Source of the DNA: Candidatus Woesearchaeota archaeon
GTDB taxonomy: Archaea; Nanobdellota; Nanobdellia; Woesearchaeales; GW2011-AR4
Reading direction: 5' to 3'
Assembly: GCA_016211245.1 (NCBI GenBank)
Contig: JACQSQ010000097.1
Span: 1 to 7,529, forward strand
DNA length: 7,529 nt
A program made the position numbers and the translations under genes. The notes below the pieces were generated by a model. The model was not told the DNA's origin, searched no databases, and worked only from the letters and a program-made list of their open reading frames with translations. Shown here piece by piece: positions 1-5,200 of this stretch (the first letter of the stretch is position 1; the number at the start of each line of letters is the position of its first letter).

Positions 1-1
1 A

Positions 2-787
2 GAAACAATTGTTGCTGCTGATATTGCAGGAGCAGATAAAATTTTCAAAATTGGCGGTGTGCAGGCAATAGCAGCAATGGCGTATGGTACAAAACAAATT
101 CCTAAAGTTGATAAAATAGTTGGTCCCGGAAATGTTTATGTTACCGCCGCTAAAAAAGCAGTTTATGGGGATTGTGGAATTGACTTTTTGGCAGGTCCTA
201 GTGAAGTTATGATTATAGCGGATGAAAAAGCTGACTATAGCCTTATTGCAATTGACTTATTGGCACAGCTTGAGCACGATGCTAATGCCAAAGCATTTTT
301 GGTAACTAATTCAAAATTGCTAATAAAAAAAGTAAAAAGTGAAATTAAGAAATTGATGGTAGATTTACCTACAAAAAGGATCGTGCAACAATCAATTAAA
401 AATCTTAAAATAATTTTTATCAGGAAGATTAATGATGCTATTCCAATAGCTAATAATCTAGCTCCTGAACACTTGGAATTGCAAATAAAAAATCCTGAAA
501 AGTATTTGGATAAGCTTGCTAATTATGGCTCATTGTTCTTAGGCAAATATTCAGCAGAAGCATTTGGTGACTATTGTAGTGGTACCAATCACGTTTTGCC
601 TACAAATGGGGGAGCAAGGTTTACAAGCGGATTAAGTGTAAGAGATTTTGTTAAATTGCAAACTTATCAGAGAATTAGCCCTAAAGGTGCAAGAAAATTG
701 GCAGCCGCAGCATTGAAATTAAGCAAAATAGAGGGACTGGGTGCTCACAACAAGTCAATCCAAATTAGACTAAGCAAAACTATTTAA
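2..787 (+). CDS. hisD: Histidinol dehydrogenase, 3' part (5' end outside window)
   Basis: Catalyses the last two steps of histidine biosynthesis in the cytoplasm: NAD-dependent oxidation of L-histidinol through histidinal to histidine. The frame is open from base 2, and the fragment has 261 residues. Family landmarks in order are GGVQAIAAMAYGT, VDKIVGPGNVYVTAAK, AGPSEV, the zinc-site pair Q89/H92 in LLAQLEHDA, the general-base pair E156/H157 in LAPEHLE, D190 in FGDYCSGTNHVLPT, and H249 in GLGAHNKS. Each key residue is offset by exactly 170 from the Escherichia coli numbering I recall (Q259, H262, E326/H327, D360, H419). The missing N-terminus is therefore about 170 residues, with no internal gap. 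All catalytic residues are kept, so the enzyme should be active. The ATG at 59 is internal and not the true start. hisS follows 24 nt downstream, consistent with a histidine-related cluster. Confidence 0.96.
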   Translation, partial: ETIVAADIAGADKIFKIGGVQAIAAMAYGTKQIPKVDKIVGPGNVYVTAAKKAVYGDCGIDFLAGPSEVMIIADEKADYSLIAIDLLAQLEHDANAKAFLVTNSKLLIKKVKSEIKKLMVDLPTKRIVQQSIKNLKIIFIRKINDAIPIANNLAPEHLELQIKNPEKYLDKLANYGSLFLGKYSAEAFGDYCSGTNHVLPTNGGARFTSGLSVRDFVKLQTYQRISPKGARKLAAAALKLSKIEGLGAHNKSIQIRLSKTI

Positions 788-788
788 A
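781..788 (+). promoter_or_regulatory. TATA-like box of hisS, overlapping the hisD stop codon
   Basis: The 8 bases TATTTAAA overlap the hisD stop. Their centre lies about 27 nt upstream of the hisS ATG, the usual archaeal distance from TATA box to transcription start. No Shine-Dalgarno lies between the box and the ATG. Together these suggest that hisS can be transcribed independently of hisD as a leaderless mRNA. This is inferred from position and sequence only. Confidence 0.5.
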
Positions 789-811
789 CCAAAATAAAAA
801 TAGAAACTAAT

Positions 812-2086
812 ATGGAACTACAGCTTCCAAAAGGAACTCAGGATTTTTCGCCTGAAGAGAAGATATTAAGGGACAGGATAGTCAGCACTCTAAAGGAAGT
901 CTTTGAGTTATTTGGGTATGCTCCCTTGGAAACCCCCGTCTTTGAAAGGTATGAGGTTCTGGCGTCAAAATACGCCGGCGGCTCAGAAATACTGAAAGAA
1001 ACTTTCAGGCTTAAGGACCAGGGAAATAGGGATCTAGGATTAAGGTATGATCTGACAGTTCCAATGTGCAGGTACATTGCAATGAACCCTAATATAAAAA
1101 TGCCATTCAAGCGCTATCAAATAGGTGAAGTCTTCAGGGACGGTCCAGTGGCTTCTGCAAGGTACAGGCAGTTTTTGCAGTGCGATGTCGACGTAATCGG
1201 CTCTTCGTCAATGGCAACTGATGCAGAGATTGTTTCATTGGCTTACATGGCTTTCTGCAAATTAAATCTGGAAGTTGCTATCAAAGTAAACAGCAGAAAA
1301 TTGTTGAACGACATTCTAGACTATTGTGGTATTGAAAAAGAAAAGCAGGAAGCAGTTATTTTGTCTATTGACAAGCTGGAAAAGTTTGGCATGGATGTTG
1401 TGAAAACTGAGTTAAGAGAGCAAAGAATCGACGACAAGAAAACGGGCACCATACTGAGCCTGATAAGCATCAAGGGAAGCAATGACGAAAAAATATCACA
1501 ACTGAAAAAATTCCTGAAAAATTCCGAAGGATTAAAAGAAATTGAAGAAATGCTTTCCTACCTTAAAAATGTAAATCTTGAAGCTGATTTTGATGTTTCC
1601 CTGGCAAGGGGCTTGGCTTACTACACAGGAACTGTTTTTGAAGCAATCCTGAAAAACAGCAAAGTCAAAAGCTCTGCTGCAGGCGGAGGCAGATATGACA
1701 ACATGATTGGCGCTTTCTTGGGCAAGGGAAGCTATCCTGCTGTTGGGATAAGCTTTGGAGTAGACAGGATTTACGACGCTTTAATGGAGAAAGAAAAGAT
1801 ATCGATAAAGACAAATACTAAAGTCTATGTTATCCCAATAAAAACGCTTAATGAAAGCATGAAGATAGCCCAGCAATTAAGGGATGCAGGAATTAATACA
1901 GATATAGATTCGTCTGACAGAGGCCCAAGCAAGAATCTTGAATACACCAATTCTTTGGGAATACCTTTTGTTTTGTTTGTCGGCAAAAAGGAGCTGCAGG
2001 AAAACAAATTAAAATTGAGGGATATGAAGAGTGGGAAGGAAGAGATGATGGGGTTTGAGGAAATTATTGAAAAGATAAAATTATAA
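812..2086 (+). CDS. hisS: Histidyl-tRNA synthetase, archaeal type
   Basis: Class II aminoacyl-tRNA synthetase that charges tRNA-His with histidine in the cytoplasm. It has 424 residues, normal for the family. The N-terminal catalytic core begins with LPKGTQDFSPEE. Motif 1 lies around residues 35-48 (FGYAPLETPVFE). Motif 2 spans about 101-127 (YQIGEVFRDGPVASARYRQF). The histidine-specific signature RGLAYYTG is at 266-273, followed by GGGRYDNMIG (291-300). Motif 3 is near 310-323 (VGISFGVDRIYDAL). The C-terminal anticodon-binding domain covers about 336-424 and includes the KVYVIPI strand and SDRGPSKNLEYTN. The sequence style is archaeal/eukaryal rather than bacterial. The ATG at 812 fits the family N-terminus and the TATA box 27 nt upstream. 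It ends one base before the convergent vapC stop. Its last ~30 codons have a decayed second copy at 2791-2898. Confidence 0.97.
   Translation: MELQLPKGTQDFSPEEKILRDRIVSTLKEVFELFGYAPLETPVFERYEVLASKYAGGSEILKETFRLKDQGNRDLGLRYDLTVPMCRYIAMNPNIKMPFKRYQIGEVFRDGPVASARYRQFLQCDVDVIGSSSMATDAEIVSLAYMAFCKLNLEVAIKVNSRKLLNDILDYCGIEKEKQEAVILSIDKLEKFGMDVVKTELREQRIDDKKTGTILSLISIKGSNDEKISQLKKFLKNSEGLKEIEEMLSYLKNVNLEADFDVSLARGLAYYTGTVFEAILKNSKVKSSAAGGGRYDNMIGAFLGKGSYPAVGISFGVDRIYDALMEKEKISIKTNTKVYVIPIKTLNESMKIAQQLRDAGINTDIDSSDRGPSKNLEYTNSLGIPFVLFVGKKELQENKLKLRDMKSGKEEMMGFEEIIEKIKL
2006..2062 (+). repeat. hisS 3'-end repeat, copy 1 (functional copy)
   Basis: These 19 hisS codons (KLKLRDM to GFEE) align without gaps to 2818-2874. 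I count 48 of 57 identical bases, about 84%, and most differences are synonymous. Weaker in-frame similarity extends further on both sides. Confidence 0.85.
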
Positions 2087-2515
2087 TCAAATTTTAAAAT
2101 CCTTAATGCTTTTTCTTTCTAATTCTTTCACAGAATCAAAATCAGCATCGTCTGACACTATAATTTTTATATCTTTATGCATGGCGCAGGCAGCATGTAT
2201 GGCATCTCTTGGCCTTAATCTATATTTTTTGATTAGATCCTGCGCCAATTTAACTGTTTCATATGCTATCTCGATAAAATTCAAATGCCCCATATTCAGG
2301 AAATCATCGCCGGCTATGATGGAATTCTCAAAGCTTCTTAATTTTCTTACTGCAAAGGCCAATTCGTCAAATGTTAATGCAGAGGTATAGCCTTCAAATG
2401 AATTTTTTTGTATTGCATCAATAATATTTCTAGATTTTTCCCCATTGACCCCTGTATCAAGAGCCGACACCACAAAAACTGAAGTGTCTAAGTACGCCTC
2501 AGTGATTTTTTCCAC
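2087..2515 (-). CDS. vapC: VapC-type PIN-domain ribonuclease toxin
   Basis: A 142-aa PIN-domain protein, probably the toxin of a type II toxin-antitoxin pair that cleaves RNA with bound Mg or Mn ions. The acidic active site is complete: D10 in AYLDTSVFV, E51 in LTFDELAF, D104 in LRPRDAIHAA, and D123 in SDDADF. The start codon is GTG at 2515, preceded by a strong Shine-Dalgarno (GGAGG) five bases upstream. It overlaps the 3' end of the antitoxin gene by 28 bases, typical of coupled translation in this family. It converges on hisS with no spacing (stops at 2086 and 2087). The last ~14 residues have a second, truncated copy at 2887-2937. An untethered PIN RNase is possible, but the adjacent AbrB-type gene argues for VapC. 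Confidence 0.88.
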   Translation of the reverse strand: MEKITEAYLDTSVFVVSALDTGVNGEKSRNIIDAIQKNSFEGYTSALTFDELAFAVRKLRSFENSIIAGDDFLNMGHLNFIEIAYETVKLAQDLIKKYRLRPRDAIHAACAMHKDIKIIVSDDADFDSVKELERKSIKDFKI

Positions 2516-2757
2516 CTTTCCTCCAATTCTTCCTCATATAGGTGGGGATCGATTTTTCCGACGGGTTTGCCGCTTTCAGCAATTCTTTTGAAGTCTGCAA
2601 CAATATCCATTTTCGGTTTCTCTATCAAAATTCCCCTGTCGCTTAGCTCTATAAAAAGTTCGTCGTCGGGCATTATATTTTCCCTTTCTCTTATCTCTTT
2701 TGGTATCACTACCTGCCCTTTGGGGCCGACTTTCATCTTCATTTTCAGTATAACCAT
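2488..2757 (-). CDS. vapB: AbrB/MazE-type (SpoVT-AbrB fold) antitoxin
   Basis: An 89-aa partner of the PIN toxin. Residues about 8-50 form the swapped-hairpin DNA-binding domain, with the hallmark VGPKGQVVIPKEIRE followed by the GILIEKP strand. The acidic C-terminal tail (about 60-89, LYEEELEERWKKSL) is the part that usually wraps and inhibits the toxin. The start at 2757 adds seven residues before the conserved domain. I chose it because a TATA box centred about 25 nt upstream predicts a leaderless transcript beginning there; Met6 and Met8 are alternatives. It normally binds its own promoter, and a suitable inverted repeat overlaps that TATA box. vapB and vapC are one transcription unit. Confidence 0.88.
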   Translation of the reverse strand: MVILKMKMKVGPKGQVVIPKEIRERENIMPDDELFIELSDRGILIEKPKMDIVADFKRIAESGKPVGKIDPHLYEEELEERWKKSLRRT

Positions 2758-2767
2758 GAGTATTACT

Positions 2768-2790
2768 AAGTATAACTTATATTTATACTT
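2768..2790 (-). promoter_or_regulatory. vapBC promoter with overlapping inverted-repeat operator candidate
   Basis: Read on the - strand, TATAAATATAA (2787-2777) lies about 25 nt before the vapB ATG, a good archaeal TATA position. It sits inside a perfect 7-bp inverted repeat, AAGTATA (2768-2774) and TATACTT (2784-2790), separated by 9 bases. Autorepression by a VapB dimer at such a dyad would block TBP access. The repeat is visible; its role is inferred. Confidence 0.5.
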
Positions 2791-2898
2791 TATGGTTTGG
2801 AAGAATTGTAAGAAGGAAAGTTAAAGTTGAGGGATATGGATACAGGAAAGGAAGAGATGATGGGATTTGAAGAAGTTTTAAGCAGATTAAAGTCGTAA
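2791..2898 (+). pseudogene. Decayed second copy of the hisS 3' end
   Basis: In the hisS-equivalent frame this stretch reads GLEEL, stop, EGKLKLRDMDTGKEEMMGFEE, VLSRLKS, stop. The functional protein ends GKKELQENKLKLRDMKSGKEEMMGFEEIIEKIKL (given here with the matching order of blocks). A TAA replaces the CAG codon for Gln395, and there is no start codon, so it cannot encode a protein. The core 2818-2874 is about 84% identical to 2006-2062. The mostly synonymous differences suggest it derives from a functional but diverged hisS, such as an older duplication or a related strain, rather than a recent copy. It begins right beside the vapB promoter. Confidence 0.85.
2818..2874 (+). repeat. hisS 3'-end repeat, copy 2
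   Basis: The best-conserved core of the second hisS tail, aligned without gaps to 2006-2062. The direct-repeat spacing is 812 bases, and the interval carries the whole vapBC unit. Confidence 0.85.
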
Positions 2899-2937
2899 TT
2901 CTTCAATGCTTTTTCTTTCAATCTCTTTTATCACGCA
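2887..2937 (-). pseudogene. Remnant of a second vapC 3' end
   Basis: Read on the - strand, this encodes CVIKEIERKSIEELRL followed by a stop. It matches the vapC C-terminus, VKELERKSIKDFKI plus stop. Fifteen consecutive bases are identical between 2905-2919 and 2105-2119. As in the first copy, it converges on the hisS tail, here overlapping the hisS-tail stop by 12 bases. The similarity stops at about 2937, just before the stop codon of the sigma-54 activator gene at 2945, which marks a breakpoint. Confidence 0.72.
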
Positions 2938-2944
2938 CATAAAT

Positions 2945-4225
2945 TTATTCTGTTAAAGCCTTTAGAGATGCTGGAGTATCCAGTATTCTGTACTCTCTAA
3001 AAGGTAATGTTAGCTCATGTTTTCTTAGAAAATTAACAAATCTTTTATATTCTCTACGTTCCATACCAAAGTAGCTAGTTAATAAGGTATAGTTCCCTTT
3101 TGTGTATTCTAGCCCTTTGTCAATCAATTGTCGAACATCTGACTTTGTAAGATTTCTGGCCATATATGGGTCCCAAACAACCTTCCAGAAAGATTCTCTT
3201 CCGGTAACCATGCGATCATACATTTCTTCCAGCTCATACCTTATAGGTGGAGGCGCACCTCCATTAACTGTAGGTGCATCAACATTCCCTAATCTGTTTG
3301 CAATAACTGAAAGTAATGCCATTACCCTGTTGCCTTGGGGAGTATTCCCTATCATTTCTAATGACGGTTGAATTGGAGGAGCATGCCCGTTTGGTTCCTT
3401 CTTCAGCAATACTTCAACCTCTTCACGGGTCATATCATGAACAAGCAGCGGTTTGTCGCTGTCCTGAGCATTCCCATTTTGCCCATACGTTATCACAGCT
3501 CGCTCTATCACGTTTCGAAGTTGTCTTACATTACCGGGCCAATGATACCCCATTAGTGGAATCGTAGCTTCTTCATCCAAATGAATTGCAAGTTTATATT
3601 GCCTATAAAATGCAGTTATGAAATCTCTCACTAATTCTGGAATATCCGCTTTCCTATCGCGCAAAGGCGGAATAGTTATCGGCATAACATTTAATCTATA
3701 GAATAAATCCTCCCTAAATAATCCTGCTCTAATCATCTCTTCTAAATTTCTGTTTGTCGAAGCGATTAATCTTATATCTATTGGAACATGCTCATTAAAC
3801 CCTAGAACGATTACTTCCCTTTCTTCCAACACTCTCAAAAGTTTGGCTTGAAGATAAACATCCATTTCCCCGATTTCATCCAAGAAGAAAGTGCCTTTAT
3901 TTGCATACACCATCTGCCCTGGTTTATCCCTATTGGCACCAGTAAATGCACCTCGTTTATATCCAAAAAGCTCGCTTTCAAGAAGTTCTCGAGGTATACC
4001 TGCGCAGTTTATCCCGGTAAATCTATTTTCACTCCTATGGCTTAATGTGTGAATTGCTTTGGCAAACAATTCCTTGCCAGTGCCAGATTCCCCACGAAGC
4101 AGAACAGTTGCATTAGTCGTAGCAACACGCTCAATTTCTGAATACACTGGATCTAATACTTTTGCAGAACCATATTTTCTCAGATTAAAAGGCCTATGTG
4201 AACTGGTTAATTGGATACTAGACAT
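2945..4225 (-). CDS. Sigma-54-type AAA+ transcriptional activator (bacterial enhancer-binding protein)
   Basis: In bacteria this family hydrolyses ATP to remodel sigma-54 RNA polymerase into open complexes. The 426-aa protein has an almost complete AAA+ domain (about 20-250): Walker A GESGTGKE (45-52), the sigma-54-contacting GAFTGA loop intact at 92-97, Walker B GTFFLDEIGE (111-120), sensor I around IASTNRN (154-160), arginine-finger region LFREDLFYRLNV (169-180, R171 and R177), and sensor II WPGNVRQLRNVIERAV (229-244). Only ~20 residues precede the AAA+ domain, so there is no receiver, GAF, PAS or FHA sensor. Residues 250-330 look like a flexible linker rich in Pro, Gly and Asn. The C-terminal block (330-410) ends in a Fis-like helix-turn-helix near 376-402 (GNYTLLTSYFGMERREYKRF). 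From memory, similar C-termini occur in bacterial sigma-54 activators. ATG 4225 has GAGGGG five bases upstream. In an archaeal context it is probably laterally acquired. Confidence 0.93.
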   Translation of the reverse strand: MSSIQLTSSHRPFNLRKYGSAKVLDPVYSEIERVATTNATVLLRGESGTGKELFAKAIHTLSHRSENRFTGINCAGIPRELLESELFGYKRGAFTGANRDKPGQMVYANKGTFFLDEIGEMDVYLQAKLLRVLEEREVIVLGFNEHVPIDIRLIASTNRNLEEMIRAGLFREDLFYRLNVMPITIPPLRDRKADIPELVRDFITAFYRQYKLAIHLDEEATIPLMGYHWPGNVRQLRNVIERAVITYGQNGNAQDSDKPLLVHDMTREEVEVLLKKEPNGHAPPIQPSLEMIGNTPQGNRVMALLSVIANRLGNVDAPTVNGGAPPPIRYELEEMYDRMVTGRESFWKVVWDPYMARNLTKSDVRQLIDKGLEYTKGNYTLLTSYFGMERREYKRFVNFLRKHELTLPFREYRILDTPASLKALTE

Positions 4226-4270
4226 GCCTACCCCTCATAAATAGCATATTCTGCTGACTTTTATTTAAAG
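4226..4270 (-). promoter_or_regulatory. Promoter and ribosome binding site of the sigma-54-type activator
   Basis: The - strand has an archaeal TATA-like CTTTAAATAA (4270-4261) about 40 nt before the ATG. It predicts transcription starting near 4238 and a short leader of roughly a dozen bases. Within that leader GAGGGG (4236-4231) sits five bases before the ATG. This gene therefore appears to use a leadered, Shine-Dalgarno start, unlike the likely leaderless hisS, vapB and map. An archaeal-looking promoter in front of a bacterial-type gene argues against simple contamination by bacterial sequence. Confidence 0.45.
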
Positions 4271-4300
4271 TTTTCTACTGTTGTTTTTAAGTTATATAAA

Positions 4301-4498
4301 TTAATCAATCTGCTCTAAAATATAATGAAAGCTCCAATGATTCATAGCCTCCATCAAAATTCTGTCAGATATATTCAAATTCTTTGCTATTAATCCAGCA
4401 TCCCCTTTGAACTTGGCACATCTTATTGCTACCAGCGCAGCCAGAATTTCATTTAATGGTCTTGTAGCTAGATGAGATTTTTCATCAATTTTAGGCAA
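4301..4498 (-). CDS. Small Fis-like helix-turn-helix protein (putative)
   Basis: A 65-aa ORF with no family I can name with certainty. Residues about 14-31 (LNEILAALVAIRCAKFKG) look like one helix. Residues 32-53 (GDAGLIAKNLNISDRILMEAM) follow the Fis-type helix-turn-helix pattern in which G-D/N leads into an A-x-x-L-x-I-S core. It lies directly upstream of, and in the same direction as, the sigma-54 activator gene, so a regulatory partnership is plausible. The start is uncertain. TTG at 4498 is the first usual codon. The frame stays open to 4570 with a lysine-rich stretch (KPKKSRKTK), so a longer product from a non-standard start such as ATT at 4543 is possible. No Shine-Dalgarno is clear. 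Confidence 0.55.
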   Translation of the reverse strand: MPKIDEKSHLATRPLNEILAALVAIRCAKFKGDAGLIAKNLNISDRILMEAMNHWSFHYILEQID

Positions 4499-4520
4499 AT
4501 CTTTCGTTTTTCTGGATTTT

Positions 4521-4534
4521 TTTGGCTTGCCAAA
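4521..4534. promoter_or_regulatory. Perfect 14-bp dyad, candidate operator
   Basis: TTTGGC, two bases, then GCCAAA forms a perfect inverted repeat. It lies between the starts of the two divergent genes and 17 bases from the shared TATA-like box. It falls where the - strand transcript would start, so a dimer bound here could repress the 65-aa gene and influence the 185-aa gene. The bound protein is unknown; the two nearby helix-turn-helix proteins are candidates. Confidence 0.45.
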
Positions 4535-4550
4535 GTTCGGAATGGAAAAA

Positions 4551-4558
4551 TTTTTAAG
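4551..4558. promoter_or_regulatory. TATA-like box between divergent genes
   Basis: The core TTTTTAAG reads CTTAAAAA on the other strand, so one element could position TBP for either direction. On the + strand it is preceded by GGAAAAA, a reasonable BRE-like purine run, and predicts a start near 4581 for the 185-aa gene. On the - strand it predicts a start near 4529 for the 65-aa gene. Confidence 0.35.
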
Positions 4559-4627
4559 TAATGACTTTCCTTATCAAGTTGGTAGTGCCTTATTGATGAG
4601 ATAGAGCGTCAGGGAAGACACATTAGT

Positions 4628-5185
4628 GTGATTGATGAGGCTGTAAGAGTTGACTATGGTTCTATTCCTCAACTCGCCGGGCGCTTTAAGGAGGACGATA
4701 CAATTCCTTTTTTAAGAACAATCAGGGATAAGCCGCGCTTTTTGCTGCTTCAGTTGCATACGCCTTTTGAAGTGACTGATCAAAGACATCGCATATATCA
4801 AAAAGGAGCGGTGCCTGATGGAGCATGTTACAATTTTGAAGGGCCTGAACTTGTATCAAGACTTTCATATCCAGGCGCTGTGCAGATAATTTATTCAGGC
4901 AGTGCGCTTAAATTGATTTATTACCTGGATGCAGAAAATTTCACAAATACTTTTGCAGAATATCACATACTTCTTACACCAAAACGTCCGAGTGCTCCCC
5001 AGTATTTTATATTCGGTGCAGATTCCTGCATCAAACAACTGGAAGAATGGGGTATCAGGGTGTCTGATATTGGCGAATTGGCTCAATTGCTTATGATAGA
5101 CAGAAGAAACCTTCCAGCAGTTTCTTCTCCATTAATACATATGCCCCATGAAGCAGAGATAGCCATGGCACACCAACATAGGTGA
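4628..5185 (+). CDS. Hypothetical protein, 185 aa
   Basis: I do not recognise this family. It looks soluble: there is no signal peptide and no membrane segment. It has mixed hydrophobic strands such as RFLLLQLHTPF, GAVQIIYSG, LKLIYYLDAENF and PQYFIFGADSC, suggesting an alpha/beta or mostly beta fold. The C-terminus is His/Met-rich (HMPHEAEIAMAHQHR), which could bind a metal but may be chance. The start is GTG at 4628, the first usual start after an upstream in-frame stop at 4583. ATT at 4592 is in frame and begins with IDE, as does the segment right after the GTG, so the true start is uncertain. It is transcribed divergently from the 65-aa helix-turn-helix gene and the sigma-54 activator and converges on map, so it may be a target or partner of those regulators. 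Confidence 0.68.
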   Translation: MIDEAVRVDYGSIPQLAGRFKEDDTIPFLRTIRDKPRFLLLQLHTPFEVTDQRHRIYQKGAVPDGACYNFEGPELVSRLSYPGAVQIIYSGSALKLIYYLDAENFTNTFAEYHILLTPKRPSAPQYFIFGADSCIKQLEEWGIRVSDIGELAQLLMIDRRNLPAVSSPLIHMPHEAEIAMAHQHR

Positions 5186-5200
5186 TTTTAGCTAGAAAAA

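Noticed and set aside
838..1110. 90-aa - strand ORF inside hisS
   Set aside because: It lies wholly antisense to conserved hisS motifs and has no family features; a shadow frame.
2106..2390. 94-aa + strand ORF opposite vapC
   Set aside because: vapC has a complete PIN active site and a Shine-Dalgarno on the other strand; this Ser/Leu-rich frame is its complement.
2821..2898. Short functional peptide gene in the scar
   Set aside because: The frame is the decayed hisS tail with an in-frame stop and no start codon upstream of the conserved part.
3102..3567. Three overlapping + strand ORFs inside the activator gene
   Set aside because: They are antisense to the linker and C-terminal region of the activator, with no recognisable domain or promoter.
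4413..4430. Sigma-54 (-24/-12) promoter look-alike, TGGCACA...TTGCT, upstream of the 185-aa gene
   Set aside because: The GG and GC elements are 11 bases apart instead of the required 10, and the site lies inside the 65-aa ORF. A similar off-by-one match occurs within the activator gene near 3935. By eye I found no correctly spaced site in the window.
4592..4640. C/D box guide RNA suggested by two TGATGA boxes 38 bases apart
   Set aside because: No CTGA (D or D') box lies at the required positions on that strand, and the second box is inside the 185-aa coding frame.
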